Assembly (NCBI GenBank): GCA_029310945.1
Contig: JARJFC010000008.1
Span: forward strand, 50,289 to 114,288
Length of the DNA: 64,000 nt
Direction: 5' to 3'
Source: Leptospira sp. 96542
GTDB taxonomy: Bacteria; Spirochaetota; Leptospiria; Leptospirales; Leptospiraceae
A program made the position numbers and the translations under genes. Position 1 is the first letter of the stretch. The number at the start of each line of letters is the position of its first letter. The notes under the pieces were generated by a model that saw only the letters and a program-made list of their open reading frames with translations, made no database searches and was not told the origin of the DNA. Positions 48,731-56,927 of the stretch are shown here, one piece after another.

Positions 48731-49482
48731 AAAAAAAATTAACTTGGATTCCAAATACCTTAACTCTCGGAAACTTAACATTGGGATTCGTCTCTATGTT
48801 GCTTGTTTCCGAAACAAACCCAAACCAGTCTAACTCTCACGAATTATTCAGTTTGGCCGGTGTGTTTATCATCTTGGCTGCGTTATTTGATGGATTCGAT
48901 GGGATGGCAGCCAGGGCTCTGGACGCAACAAGCGAACTTGGTGCCGATTTGGACAGTTTGGCTGATCTCACAACCTTCGGAATCGCACCTGGTTTTTTGT
49001 CATACAAAATGTTTTTTGCAAACATCAAAATGGATTTATTTGACCGAGTCGATTTGATCCCCCTTGGCATGTTCATTGCCGCTTTGTATCCAATTTGTGC
49101 GGCTTACCGTTTGGCGCGTTTTAATGTTGCCCACGACCCAAAATCTTTTAATGGGCTGCCTTCACCTGTGGCGGGAGTTGTTGTCGGAATTTTTCCTCTC
49201 GTCTTTCATGTTTCACAAGTTCCTGTTTGGGTAGCGACTTTGTTTTTTATCACAACGGCCTTTCTTATGGTTTCGACCTTACGTTATTCCAAACCCCAAG
49301 TTGCCATCCGTGGGCTTTTTTCTTGGAAAAAATTAGGAATAAGCCTAGTGGGATTGGCTTTGGTTTTACTCGCCATCAGCTTCTATAAATGGCCTTACGT
49401 ATTGTATGGTGCGGTTGGGTTTTATGTTTTTTCAGGGATTGTTTCGTTTATCATCCACACAATCCAAGAATTGCGCGTTTAG
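48727..49482 (+). CDS. pssA: CDP-diacylglycerol-serine O-phosphatidyltransferase
   Basis: 251 residues with about seven membrane helices. The CDP-alcohol phosphatidyltransferase signature DGFDGMAARALDATSELG then ADLDSLADLTTFGIAPG (about 57-92) contains all conserved Asp residues. The TFGIAPGFL continuation is typical of the PssA subgroup (phosphatidylserine for PE synthesis) rather than PgsA. Overlaps tsaD by four bases; converges on the STAS gene with a four-base overlap. Confidence 0.92.
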   Translation: MKKKLTWIPNTLTLGNLTLGFVSMLLVSETNPNQSNSHELFSLAGVFIILAALFDGFDGMAARALDATSELGADLDSLADLTTFGIAPGFLSYKMFFANIKMDLFDRVDLIPLGMFIAALYPICAAYRLARFNVAHDPKSFNGLPSPVAGVVVGIFPLVFHVSQVPVWVATLFFITTAFLMVSTLRYSKPQVAIRGLFSWKKLGISLVGLALVLLAISFYKWPYVLYGAVGFYVFSGIVSFIIHTIQELRV

Positions 49483-49784
49483 GAAATAGAAAAAGTTTGC
49501 AAGAGATTCGCAACGGCAAAAATAGTTTTCACTTCATTCGATACGTTGATGATCCGAACTGTTTTGCCTTTTTCTTTCCCCCAAGTGTAAGTGTGTAGAA
49601 GGATGCTCATTCCAGAAGAATCTAAATAACTCAGGTGTTTAAAATCGAAAATAATCTCTGTTGTTTCTGTACCGAGTAAATTTTTTATTTCGGCTTTTAA
49701 TTGAGAAGTGTCCTTTAAAGACAAGGATCCTTTTAAATGAATGGTTGCAGATAATGAAACTTGAACGATTTCAAATTCAAACAT
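49479..49784 (-). CDS. STAS-domain anti-sigma-factor antagonist
   Basis: 101 residues from the ATG giving MFEFEIVQVSLSATIHL; an upstream frame extension runs into the divergent promoter region. The single STAS domain shows LKGSLSLKDTSQL and IIFDFKHLSYLDSSGMSILL, where the Ser in DSSGM (about residue 58) is the usual phosphorylation site of SpoIIAA-like partners. Such proteins bind or release anti-sigma kinases; no kinase gene is adjacent. Faces the metallo-beta-lactamase gene across a dyad. Confidence 0.88.
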   Translation of the reverse strand: MFEFEIVQVSLSATIHLKGSLSLKDTSQLKAEIKNLLGTETTEIIFDFKHLSYLDSSGMSILLHTYTWGKEKGKTVRIINVSNEVKTIFAVANLLQTFSIS

Positions 49785-49821
49785 AACTTTAGTTAAGACA
49801 ACACTGGAAAGCACTAAACTC

Positions 49822-49840
49822 AATCAAAAAACGTTTGATT
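49822..49840. promoter_or_regulatory. Perfect dyad in STAS/MBL divergent gap
   Basis: AATCAAA-AAACG-TTTGATT is a 7-5-7 perfect inverted repeat situated about midway between the two divergent start codons. A T-run follows on the plus strand, but there is no upstream plus-strand gene nearby to terminate, so an operator serving one or both promoters is more likely. Confidence 0.4.
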
Positions 49841-49870
49841 TTTTAAAAAAAAAGCGTTCAATTCATTACA

Positions 49871-50827
49871 ATGAAAATTAAGTTTTGGGGTGTGCGCGGA
49901 TCAATTGGTTCACCGATTCGGCCAGAAGGTGTAAAACAAAAAGTTGAAAAAATTTTGTCTTTGGCAAGCCCTACGGACATTCAAAATGAACAAAGTATTC
50001 TACGGTTTTTAGATTCGCTTAGTTTTTCCGCATCTTCAACTTATGGTGGTAATACGACTTGTGTTGAAATCAGAGATAAAGATGATAATTTAATCATAAT
50101 CGATGGCGGAACAGGGCTTCGTGAACTAGGCAATCAAATGATGAGCACCGAATTTGGTAAAGGTGTAGGCCATGCATATTGGATATTGACACATACACAT
50201 TGGGATCATATCCAAGGGATTCCATTTTTTGTTCCTTTATTTTTGCCTGGCAATCATTTTGAATTCATTTCTTCTTTGCCAGATATCGAGCCCAGGCTTG
50301 AACACCAATTTGTATTCACACATTTCCCTGTTTCTTTCGACCATTATGCAGCCAAAAAAACATTTCGGTACATTGAGGAAGGCGAAGTATTTTCCTTAGG
50401 ATCCCATATCAAAGCCTTTAGCAAAGCGGTTCGCCATCCTGGTGGGAGTTATTCGTATCGTTTCACCGAAGATGGTAAAACGATCATTTTTGCTTCCGAT
50501 GCAGAGTTCAATTTAGAAGAAATGGAAAATATAGACATTTACATCGACTATTTTACCGGAGCCGATGTCCTCGTGTTTGATACACAATACACTTTCGAAG
50601 AATCATTACAGAAAATTGATTGGGGTCATAGTTCAGCATCCATTGCCACAGACATTGCTCTCCGCGCGAAAGTAAAAAAATTGGTGATGTTCCACCACGA
50701 CCCATCCTATGACGATGAAAAATTAGATTTGGTATACCTTCGTGCCTTAAAATACAAAGAAATGTTTGATCCACATGGGGCACTCGAAATCATTATGGCT
50801 TATGAAAGTTTGGAGATAGAGGTTTAA
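49871..50827 (+). CDS. Metallo-beta-lactamase-fold hydrolase
   Basis: 318 residues. Zn-binding motif THTHWDHIQGIPFF (about 111-124) is HxHxDH; further ligands are likely the His in AVRHPGGSYSYRF (about 197), the Asp in IIFASDAEFN (about 215) and the His in MFHHDPSYDD (about 278). An Asp in IIDGGTGLREL precedes. The opening KIKFWGVRGSIGSP resembles PhnP- or RNase-Z-like MBL enzymes acting on cyclic phosphodiester or nucleotide substrates. Cytoplasmic, substrate unknown. glpK follows after one base. Confidence 0.85.
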   Translation: MKIKFWGVRGSIGSPIRPEGVKQKVEKILSLASPTDIQNEQSILRFLDSLSFSASSTYGGNTTCVEIRDKDDNLIIIDGGTGLRELGNQMMSTEFGKGVGHAYWILTHTHWDHIQGIPFFVPLFLPGNHFEFISSLPDIEPRLEHQFVFTHFPVSFDHYAAKKTFRYIEEGEVFSLGSHIKAFSKAVRHPGGSYSYRFTEDGKTIIFASDAEFNLEEMENIDIYIDYFTGADVLVFDTQYTFEESLQKIDWGHSSASIATDIALRAKVKKLVMFHHDPSYDDEKLDLVYLRALKYKEMFDPHGALEIIMAYESLEIEV

Positions 50828-50828
50828 A

Positions 50829-52328
50829 ATGTCAAAAAAAGGTTATATCATTGGGATTGATGCTGGAACAACAGGAATTCGTACATTCTGTTTTAATGAT
50901 AAAGGAAAAGTAATTTCATCCGCATACCAAGAATTCAAACAATACTATCCCAAACCAGGTTGGGTAGAACATGACCCTGAAGAAATTTGGACAAAAACCC
51001 AAAAATTGATAGGGGAAGCCATCAAACAAGGTCACCTCGATCCAAAGGACGCAGTTACCATTGGAATTACAAACCAAAGAGAAACTTCTGTAGTTTGGGA
51101 TAAAAAAACTGGCAAACCAATCTACAACGCCATTGTTTGGCAATGCCGCCGAACTTCAGATATATGCAATGATTTAAAAAAACAAAGTTTAGAATCAAAT
51201 TTTCGAAACAAAACTGGTCTCGTTTTGGATGCGTATTTTTCTGGTACAAAAATACAATGGATTTTAGACAATGTGAAAGGTGCTCGCGCCAAAGCCGAAC
51301 GTGGAGATTTGATGTTTGGAACCATTGATACATGGTTGTTATACAAACTAACAGGTCATAAAGAACATAAAACAGATCATACAAATGCTTCGCGGACACT
51401 TCTATTCAACATCCAAAATAAAGAGTGGGATGAAGAGTTATGTGAAATTCTACGTGTTCCTATTTCCATGTTACCCAAAACATACAATTCCAAAAATCTA
51501 TTTGGATTTACTTCAAAAGTCAAAACCTTACCAGATGGAATTCCTATTTCATCTCTCGTTGGTGACCAACAGGGAGCGCTTTTTGGTCAACTTTGTACGG
51601 AGCCCGGTGAGGCAAAAAATACATATGGTACTGGTTGTTTTTTACTCTTCAATGTGGGAGACGAATTTCGGATATCGAACCAGGGTCTTATCACCACTTT
51701 GGCACTTGGTCCTGAAGGTAAAACAGTTTATTGTTTGGAGGGTTCTGTATTCATCGGTGGCGCAGTAGTCCAGTTTTTACGAGACAATTTAGAATTTTTT
51801 GAATATTCGAAAGATTCTGAAAAACTCGTAAAATCTATCAAAACAAAAGATGATCTTGTCTTTGTTCCCGCATTTGCTGGATTAGGTGCTCCGCATTGGG
51901 ACCAAGATGCTAGGGGTGCTATTTTTGGTTTATCAAGGGACACGACTCCTGCTCAAATCACAAGGGCGGCACTCAAGGCCATTGCTCTACAATCCTATGA
52001 ACTTGCTTTTGCGATGGAAAAAGAAACTGGTAAACCATTAAAGTATCTACGTGTGGATGGTGGAGCAACAGCCAACGCTTGGCTCATGCAATTCCAAGCG
52101 GATATTTTGGGAACCAAAGTCATTCGGCCATCCAATGTGGATACAACCGTTCTTGGTGCGGCCTACCTAGCTGGCCTAGAACGCGGATTTTTTAAATCAG
52201 TATCTGCCCTTCGGAAATTAGAAAACAAAAATACTCAGTTTTTGCCAAAAATGAAAGAGACCGAAAGAAACGAAGAAATTCAAAAATGGAACAAAGCAGT
52301 TTCTCGGGTGAAATCGAACGTTCAATAG
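50829..52328 (+). CDS. glpK: Glycerol kinase
   Basis: 499 residues, standard FGGY-family GlpK. Phosphorylates glycerol to glycerol-3-phosphate. IGIDAGTTGIRTFCFN (about 8-23) is the ATP-phosphate loop, GITNQRETSVVWDKKTGKPI and NAIVWQCRRT the glycerol region, YGTGCFLLFNVG the later signature, and RVDGGATANAWLMQFQADIL the C-terminal ATP region. No regulator or glycerol facilitator gene is adjacent. The 3' end overlaps the convergent unknown gene by seven bases. Confidence 0.96.
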   Translation: MSKKGYIIGIDAGTTGIRTFCFNDKGKVISSAYQEFKQYYPKPGWVEHDPEEIWTKTQKLIGEAIKQGHLDPKDAVTIGITNQRETSVVWDKKTGKPIYNAIVWQCRRTSDICNDLKKQSLESNFRNKTGLVLDAYFSGTKIQWILDNVKGARAKAERGDLMFGTIDTWLLYKLTGHKEHKTDHTNASRTLLFNIQNKEWDEELCEILRVPISMLPKTYNSKNLFGFTSKVKTLPDGIPISSLVGDQQGALFGQLCTEPGEAKNTYGTGCFLLFNVGDEFRISNQGLITTLALGPEGKTVYCLEGSVFIGGAVVQFLRDNLEFFEYSKDSEKLVKSIKTKDDLVFVPAFAGLGAPHWDQDARGAIFGLSRDTTPAQITRAALKAIALQSYELAFAMEKETGKPLKYLRVDGGATANAWLMQFQADILGTKVIRPSNVDTTVLGAAYLAGLERGFFKSVSALRKLENKNTQFLPKMKETERNEEIQKWNKAVSRVKSNVQ

Positions 52329-53593
52329 GACGACCAAAGGAGTGAGAATTCAAAACATTCTCGTTCCTTTGTCATTCCTGCCCCCACCAAACAAGTAGCT
52401 GTTGGATAATATGGGATTTCTAAAAGTAAATTTGGAGGGAGCCGTTTAAATTCGAAAGTTTCAAAGTCTTTTTTTGAGAGAATACAATCAAATCTTAATG
52501 TTTCTATCCAGGATTTGGTTTTTACAAATATTTTTGTTTTCGTTATTGCAAAAAAATCCAAATGGTTTTTGTCATAACTAAAATTAAATACTTCACTCGG
52601 AATGAGTTGAATTGTTTCTGCGTTTTCTGGTTCACCTTCTTCTCTATAGGTAAAAATGGAACCATCCTCGTAATAGATATTCCGTGCAAATTGTTTGTAC
52701 ATTTGCGATTCAATGATGGATATTAAATCCTCTCCGTCGTTTGGTTTTGCAACAGGCGAGTCCAAAATGTATTTAAATTTGTTTTTGGATACGGAATTTT
52801 TTACTGTTTCGAAAACTGGCTTCGATAATTGATTCAAAGAGTATTTTATATACCTTTCATCGATGTCTTTTAATATGGATTGTAAAAATGGTCCGTAAAC
52901 CATTGGCAAAATTTCAATGGTGAACATTCTTTTGTTTAAAAATTCTGCAAATTGTTTTTCGTAACGAAACAAATTGGTGATGATTTTATACTCTTCTTCG
53001 GGAGAACCGCTGTATAAAATTTTTACCAATCGGAATAAGAAAGTTTTACTCTCTTTGTCAAAATAAAGTGACTCAATTTTTTCGATTACCTCTCCTTCTT
53101 TTAGGTAAGGATTCACAATGTCTCGTAAGGATAAATACTTTGCGGATTTATATTTTTCTCTTTTGGATGGGTATAGAACTAATTCCTTCGATTGTATTGC
53201 TGATCCAATATGAATCTGTTTTGAATGATCGATGAGTATATGGAGAGGCAGTGTTTCATTCACTCGTGTTGGAAATTTCGAAATTCTAATTTTTCTAAAT
53301 TGATTGTCTACTAAATATAAATTTTCACCAAGTTTAAAATCACAGTGTAGAGTTTTATCCATAAAACGAATATAAGGGATGATATCGATGGGTTTTGTAT
53401 TAAATTGATTTCTAACGATCCCTACATCGTATAAAAAACGAGGGATGAGAAGTGGTTCATTTGTGACACTTGGATTGTCTGGGATCTTTTGTATGGGAAA
53501 GGGATAAAATGGATTTTTTTCAGATCGGATACGGACAACCGAATCAGAGTTAGCTTTTAGAAAAATATAATTCTTTCCAAGTTCGTAATTCAA
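52322..53593 (-). CDS. Hypothetical protein, 423 residues
   Basis: I do not recognise a family. No signal peptide and no membrane helices; the protein is rich in Lys, Tyr, Phe and Ile with many beta-type stretches in the first half (YIFLKANSDSVVRIRSEKN, IPYIRFMDKTLHCDFKLGEN) and a mixed second half (residues 200-300 helical). Two Cys near the C-terminus (ATCLVGAG, KERECFEF). The ATG overlaps the stop of the preceding 80-codon gene by four bases, and that gene in turn follows the degenerate dehydrogenase gene by 6 bases. A cytoplasmic partner of those two is inferred only from the coupling. Confidence 0.6.
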   Translation of the reverse strand: MNYELGKNYIFLKANSDSVVRIRSEKNPFYPFPIQKIPDNPSVTNEPLLIPRFLYDVGIVRNQFNTKPIDIIPYIRFMDKTLHCDFKLGENLYLVDNQFRKIRISKFPTRVNETLPLHILIDHSKQIHIGSAIQSKELVLYPSKREKYKSAKYLSLRDIVNPYLKEGEVIEKIESLYFDKESKTFLFRLVKILYSGSPEEEYKIITNLFRYEKQFAEFLNKRMFTIEILPMVYGPFLQSILKDIDERYIKYSLNQLSKPVFETVKNSVSKNKFKYILDSPVAKPNDGEDLISIIESQMYKQFARNIYYEDGSIFTYREEGEPENAETIQLIPSEVFNFSYDKNHLDFFAITKTKIFVKTKSWIETLRFDCILSKKDFETFEFKRLPPNLLLEIPYYPTATCLVGAGMTKERECFEFSLLWSSY

Positions 53594-53832
53594 GTGTTTG
53601 TTTTTTTTAATTTTTTTTGGATCCGAATGCGGAACCTTTCCCAGTGGTAATCTCTTTTTAATTCTTCAAATTCTTCTTCTACACCAAAACGCAAAAAATC
53701 AAAGATTTCTGCTGCATCCATTCCTGTCACGATGGAAAGGTCATCCACAACTCGGGCAAGACGGCGGGCATCCCTGTCACTCAGAGAAAACGTTTCGAAT
53801 AGTTTTTTTTCAAATTCGTTAAGTTGGATCAA
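53590..53832 (-). CDS. Small helical hypothetical protein
   Basis: 80 residues from TTG after a short TTTAGG motif. The sequence is almost entirely amphipathic helix with paired Asp/Arg (SLSDRDARRLARVVDDLSIV, MDAAEIFDFLRFGVEEEFE), and a basic C-terminus. No Cys, no membrane segment. It lies 6 bases after the dehydrogenase-like gene and overlaps the 423-residue gene by four bases. Function not recognised. Start and reality moderately supported by the coupling. Confidence 0.55.
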   Translation of the reverse strand: MIQLNEFEKKLFETFSLSDRDARRLARVVDDLSIVTGMDAAEIFDFLRFGVEEEFEELKRDYHWERFRIRIQKKLKKTNT

Positions 53833-53838
53833 ATAAAC

Positions 53839-55005
53839 CTAAAACGCAGCCACGAGGATGGTTTCAATTTCATTTTTAGGGAGTTCTCTGGGAAGACAAT
53901 CAAGAAATGAATAGGTTGCTGCCAAAGTGGCAATGCCTGGCAGGTCGATTTTTTTCACTTCGTATTCCGAAAGTCTTTGTGGGATTCTAAGTTCTAAATA
54001 AATTTTGCGAATCCCTTCCACCGCTTTGATGGCCGCTTCAATAACGGAAATATTCGTTACATCTTCATCGAGGGCACGAGCAATCATCACATACTTTCCA
54101 GCGGAAGAGGTGAGGTTGTATTCCATAACGTGGGGGAGTAAAATTGACATACTTTGGAAAATGTCCAGAGTGGTCACAGTTGTCACTGCGAGCGATAGCG
54201 CATAACAGAGACCAAGACTGCTTGTTGACTGAGCAATTCCACTCAGTAAACTGGCGGCATAAATCGAATTTTTTGATCCTAGGTTTCTTGGTTCACGAAT
54301 GGCTGGTACGATATTTTTGGAAATGAGTTCGATAGCTCTGAGTGCAGAAGAAGAAGTGATTTCGTTTGCATATTTAGAAAGTATACTGTCCACCGCTGCA
54401 GATAAAATGGAAATCCCTGTTTTGGCGGTTTCTGTACTCGACATTCCAGCTCCAATTTTTGGATCAGCAACAATGAGTTCGGGGAAGGCCCATTCATGTG
54501 CAAAGTATTTTCTGTTTTTGTCTTTGTCATCCACTATGGAAAAGAAGGGCGAACATTCATTTCCTAGTATGGGTTTTGTAGGAACAATGATGAGGGGAAG
54601 ACCTTTTCTTTTTGGTTGTTTTTTGCCAATGATAAGATCTTCCGCGAACATATCATTGGTGGCGAGTAGGGCAGCGGCTTTGCCAGCATTCATGGTTTCA
54701 AAAGATCCATAAGCAACCACACAATCGGCATTGGAGATTCTTAAAAAATGGGCACACGAATCTATATCTTTGAAGTGTGCTCGATCAACGATATCATCGT
54801 AAATAATCACACCTTCGGAATGTTTTTCTAAACTAGTTTTGATGATAGAAAGTTCTTCCGCATTGTCCAATTCCTTTTGGGTGGACAGAAGAACCACTCG
54901 GCTGCCAATGTTTTTAACAAAACTGCCGAGTTTGTAACCACAATCGATTTCGAAATGAATCTTGGGTGGAAATTGAAAATTAATCCATTCTGGGAGAACA
55001 GGCAT
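53839..55005 (-). CDS. Iron-alcohol-dehydrogenase homologue lacking metal ligands
   Basis: 388 residues with the overall fold and length of group III (Fe) alcohol dehydrogenases, ending in the standard ILLPHVMEYN and helical bundle. Every catalytic element is changed. The nucleotide loop GGGSxxD is YGSFETM (about 99-105); TTAGTGSE is TKPILGNE (143-150); the Asp and His of the first ligand helix are Ser and Ala (GISILSAAVD, 197-206); the ligand His residues of HxxxH and of HG are Tyr, Leu and Ile (GLCYALSLAV 265-274; LDIF 280-283), by my residue-by-residue comparison with E. coli FucO. The frame is intact with a strong AGGGGGG ribosome-binding site, so this looks like a maintained non-enzymatic protein, not a decaying gene. 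Confidence 0.8.
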   Translation of the reverse strand: MPVLPEWINFQFPPKIHFEIDCGYKLGSFVKNIGSRVVLLSTQKELDNAEELSIIKTSLEKHSEGVIIYDDIVDRAHFKDIDSCAHFLRISNADCVVAYGSFETMNAGKAAALLATNDMFAEDLIIGKKQPKRKGLPLIIVPTKPILGNECSPFFSIVDDKDKNRKYFAHEWAFPELIVADPKIGAGMSSTETAKTGISILSAAVDSILSKYANEITSSSALRAIELISKNIVPAIREPRNLGSKNSIYAASLLSGIAQSTSSLGLCYALSLAVTTVTTLDIFQSMSILLPHVMEYNLTSSAGKYVMIARALDEDVTNISVIEAAIKAVEGIRKIYLELRIPQRLSEYEVKKIDLPGIATLAATYSFLDCLPRELPKNEIETILVAAF

Positions 55006-55089
55006 AGATCCCCCCTAACACAAACTTTGTGAAGGTGATAACATCCCTAAAGAGGACAACAATAAAGGATCCCTCACCTCCCGTCCTTT

Positions 55090-55416
55090 TTACTGCTGTC
55101 CTAAAAATGAAGAAACAATTTGGTCGGAAATTTTATCCAACACTTCAGTCGAAAGATTGTCGTAGTCTCCGTTTTTTAACCTTTCTTTCACAGCTTTGAT
55201 TTTTTCAGAGCGATCTTCTTCGGGAGGAGCCGAAACAATTTGTTTTGCAATTTGTTTCACTTCCGATTGGAGTTTCGCTTCCGACGCAATCTTTTTGGCT
55301 GCATCCGAAATGGAAATTGTGTCAACGGGACCTTGGTTTTCTGTTTTGGAAGTATTTGGTGTTTTTTTCGGTTCGTAACCGTAACCACCCACTCTTCCTA
55401 CTTTATCAACGTTCAT
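55090..55416 (-). CDS. flgM: Anti-sigma-28 factor FlgM
   Basis: 108 residues. FlgM holds the flagellar sigma factor FliA until the hook is complete. The N-terminal half is disordered and polar, with VDTISISDAAKKIASEAK (about 31-48), and the C-terminal helices IKAVKERLKNGDYDNLSTEV and LDKISDQIVSSFL match the FlgM sigma-binding domain. No flagellar structural operon is adjacent; it sits between rsmI and the dehydrogenase-like gene. Confidence 0.85.
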   Translation of the reverse strand: MNVDKVGRVGGYGYEPKKTPNTSKTENQGPVDTISISDAAKKIASEAKLQSEVKQIAKQIVSAPPEEDRSEKIKAVKERLKNGDYDNLSTEVLDKISDQIVSSFLGQQ

Positions 55417-55435
55417 ACTTAGTCCTCTTACTACT

Positions 55436-56158
55436 TCAGGTATCGGATGATTCAGAAATTCCCTTAAGTGTTTTTTTTCTATGATTTAGGAGAAAAACGA
55501 ACTCTCCCTTGGCCATAGGGGGATTTTTCTGGAGATCCCTAGGATTCTGGAAATACAGAACCTCTTCGAAGGTCTTTGTCAATTCCCTTCCGACTAAAAT
55601 TTCCGTTTGGGGGAATAATTCCTCCAAAAGGGGATACAACCGGGGTAGTTTATGAACCGATTCATAAAAAACGATGAGCCCATCGATTTCTTTCGCTCTT
55701 TCCAATTCTCGGCGTTTTTTACCTGGTTTTTCAGAGAGAAACCCTAAAAAATAAGTTGGATTCACTTGGAATCCCGAAACCGAAAGGAGAGCCGTGAGAG
55801 CGGAAGCACCTGGTATGGGGAGAACCAAGATTCCTTTTTCCCTCGCCGCTCGTACCATTTGGCTTCCAGGGTCAGAAACTCCAGGAGTTCCTGCGTCTGA
55901 AACGAGAGCCATGGATTTACCGGAAACTATGTCTTTTAGAATTTGTGCGTAAGGGGATTCCGAGCTATCCTTGTAAAGTGCGAGTGTTGGGGTACTGATT
56001 TCCAATTTGGAAAGTAAGGAGCGAGTTTCTTTGGTTGATTCGCAGAGAATCAAATCCACTGACCGAAAAATTTCCAAGGCGCGGAGAGTGATGTCCCCTA
56101 AATTGCCAATGGGTGTGGCCACCACATAGAGTGTTCCTGCCTCTTTTTTATGGGCCAA
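55436..56158 (-). CDS. rsmI: 16S rRNA 2'-O-methyltransferase (C1402)
   Basis: 240 residues from a TTG start. Methylates the ribose of C1402 in the ribosomal P site. GTLYVVATPIGNLGDITLRA (about 8-27), LCESTKETRSLL, ALVSDAGTPGVSDPG (SAM site, about 80-94) and IPGASALTALLSVSG are diagnostic. The exact start is doubtful: a GTG 14 codons further upstream exists but would overlap the upstream lipoprotein gene by 53 bases and has poor spacing to its AGGA. The chosen TTG gives the normal N-terminal length. Confidence 0.9.
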   Translation of the reverse strand: MAHKKEAGTLYVVATPIGNLGDITLRALEIFRSVDLILCESTKETRSLLSKLEISTPTLALYKDSSESPYAQILKDIVSGKSMALVSDAGTPGVSDPGSQMVRAAREKGILVLPIPGASALTALLSVSGFQVNPTYFLGFLSEKPGKKRRELERAKEIDGLIVFYESVHKLPRLYPLLEELFPQTEILVGRELTKTFEEVLYFQNPRDLQKNPPMAKGEFVFLLNHRKKTLKGISESSDT

Positions 56159-56888
56159 GGAGTTGGCACCCAGGAGGTTTTGTGCCTGCGGGGCAAACAC
56201 ATCCTAAATTTTCACTGCCACCAATAGTACAGGGATTGCAAGCTGTTCCCAGCGCACACCCTGCCGGATTTTCACAACTTGGGTTGGCACATTCTTCCGA
56301 GTTACACCCTACGCTAACAGGGCATTGTGTATTGATGGGTACATTGCCAATGGCACAAGAGGCTACGGCTGTGGAAGGATTGGAAAAGAGTCCACCAACC
56401 AAAAACGAACGAAGGGTAAAATTATAGATTTGGCATTTTTGGAAGAATTCTGCCCCTGGGGGGGGGACGAAAAAACGAATCCGTTTGGAAATGATATTTT
56501 TGGAACTAGTGGAGGCCTCAATGGGCAAGTGCGGAAAACTAGGCTGAACCCCATCTTCCAGCCACTCTCCGGATATGGTTTGAATGACCCCTGGGGTTGC
56601 TGTTGTGATGTAGAGATTGTATCCGACAAACTGGGGTTCTTGGTTTGTTACATAATACCGGAGTAAAAATTCGGGTCTGGGGTCCGCAACTAGGTTAAAA
56701 ACATCATACTGAAAATCATTGGTGATGTTGCTATTCAGGGAAACGACAGAAACGATCTGAGGAACCCCTGGAGGGGTAAGGAAAATAAAAGGAGCGACAG
56801 GGGTATCCGTGTTTGTCCCACAGTGAAAAAAGGAGAGTAAAGAAAAGCCCACTGCATAAATTGGATGTAGGAAGGAAAATCGCATCAT
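56148..56888 (-). CDS. Lipoprotein with Cys-rich C-terminal domain
   Basis: 246 residues. Signal peptide FSFLHPIYAVGFSLLSFFHC ends in a lipobox Cys about residue 23. The middle is a beta-rich domain with no match I recognise. The last ~60 residues hold about twelve Cys in a knottin/EGF-like spacing (NTQCPVSVGCNSEECANPSC, then ENPAGCALGTACNPC and LGCVCPAGTKPPGC), likely disulfide-bonded at the cell surface. Two adjacent ATGs (MMRF) give the start. It diverges from the gene at 56928. A surface-exposed role is inferred. Confidence 0.7.
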   Translation of the reverse strand: MMRFSFLHPIYAVGFSLLSFFHCGTNTDTPVAPFIFLTPPGVPQIVSVVSLNSNITNDFQYDVFNLVADPRPEFLLRYYVTNQEPQFVGYNLYITTATPGVIQTISGEWLEDGVQPSFPHLPIEASTSSKNIISKRIRFFVPPPGAEFFQKCQIYNFTLRSFLVGGLFSNPSTAVASCAIGNVPINTQCPVSVGCNSEECANPSCENPAGCALGTACNPCTIGGSENLGCVCPAGTKPPGCQLLGP

Positions 56889-56927
56889 GGATTCGGTTCG
56901 CCTTCCAAGTTTTCAGGAATTCAATCT

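Noticed and set aside
53839..55005. Pseudogene status for the dehydrogenase-like gene
   Set aside because: The frame is uninterrupted at full family length, with a good ribosome-binding site and conserved structural segments; loss is limited to catalytic residues.
55019..55031. CACAAA-C-TTTGTG palindrome before the dehydrogenase-like gene
   Set aside because: Considered as a LexA-type box but the half-sites are in the wrong order and spacing for TTTG-N5-CAAA; short A/T-rich dyads of this size are expected by chance.
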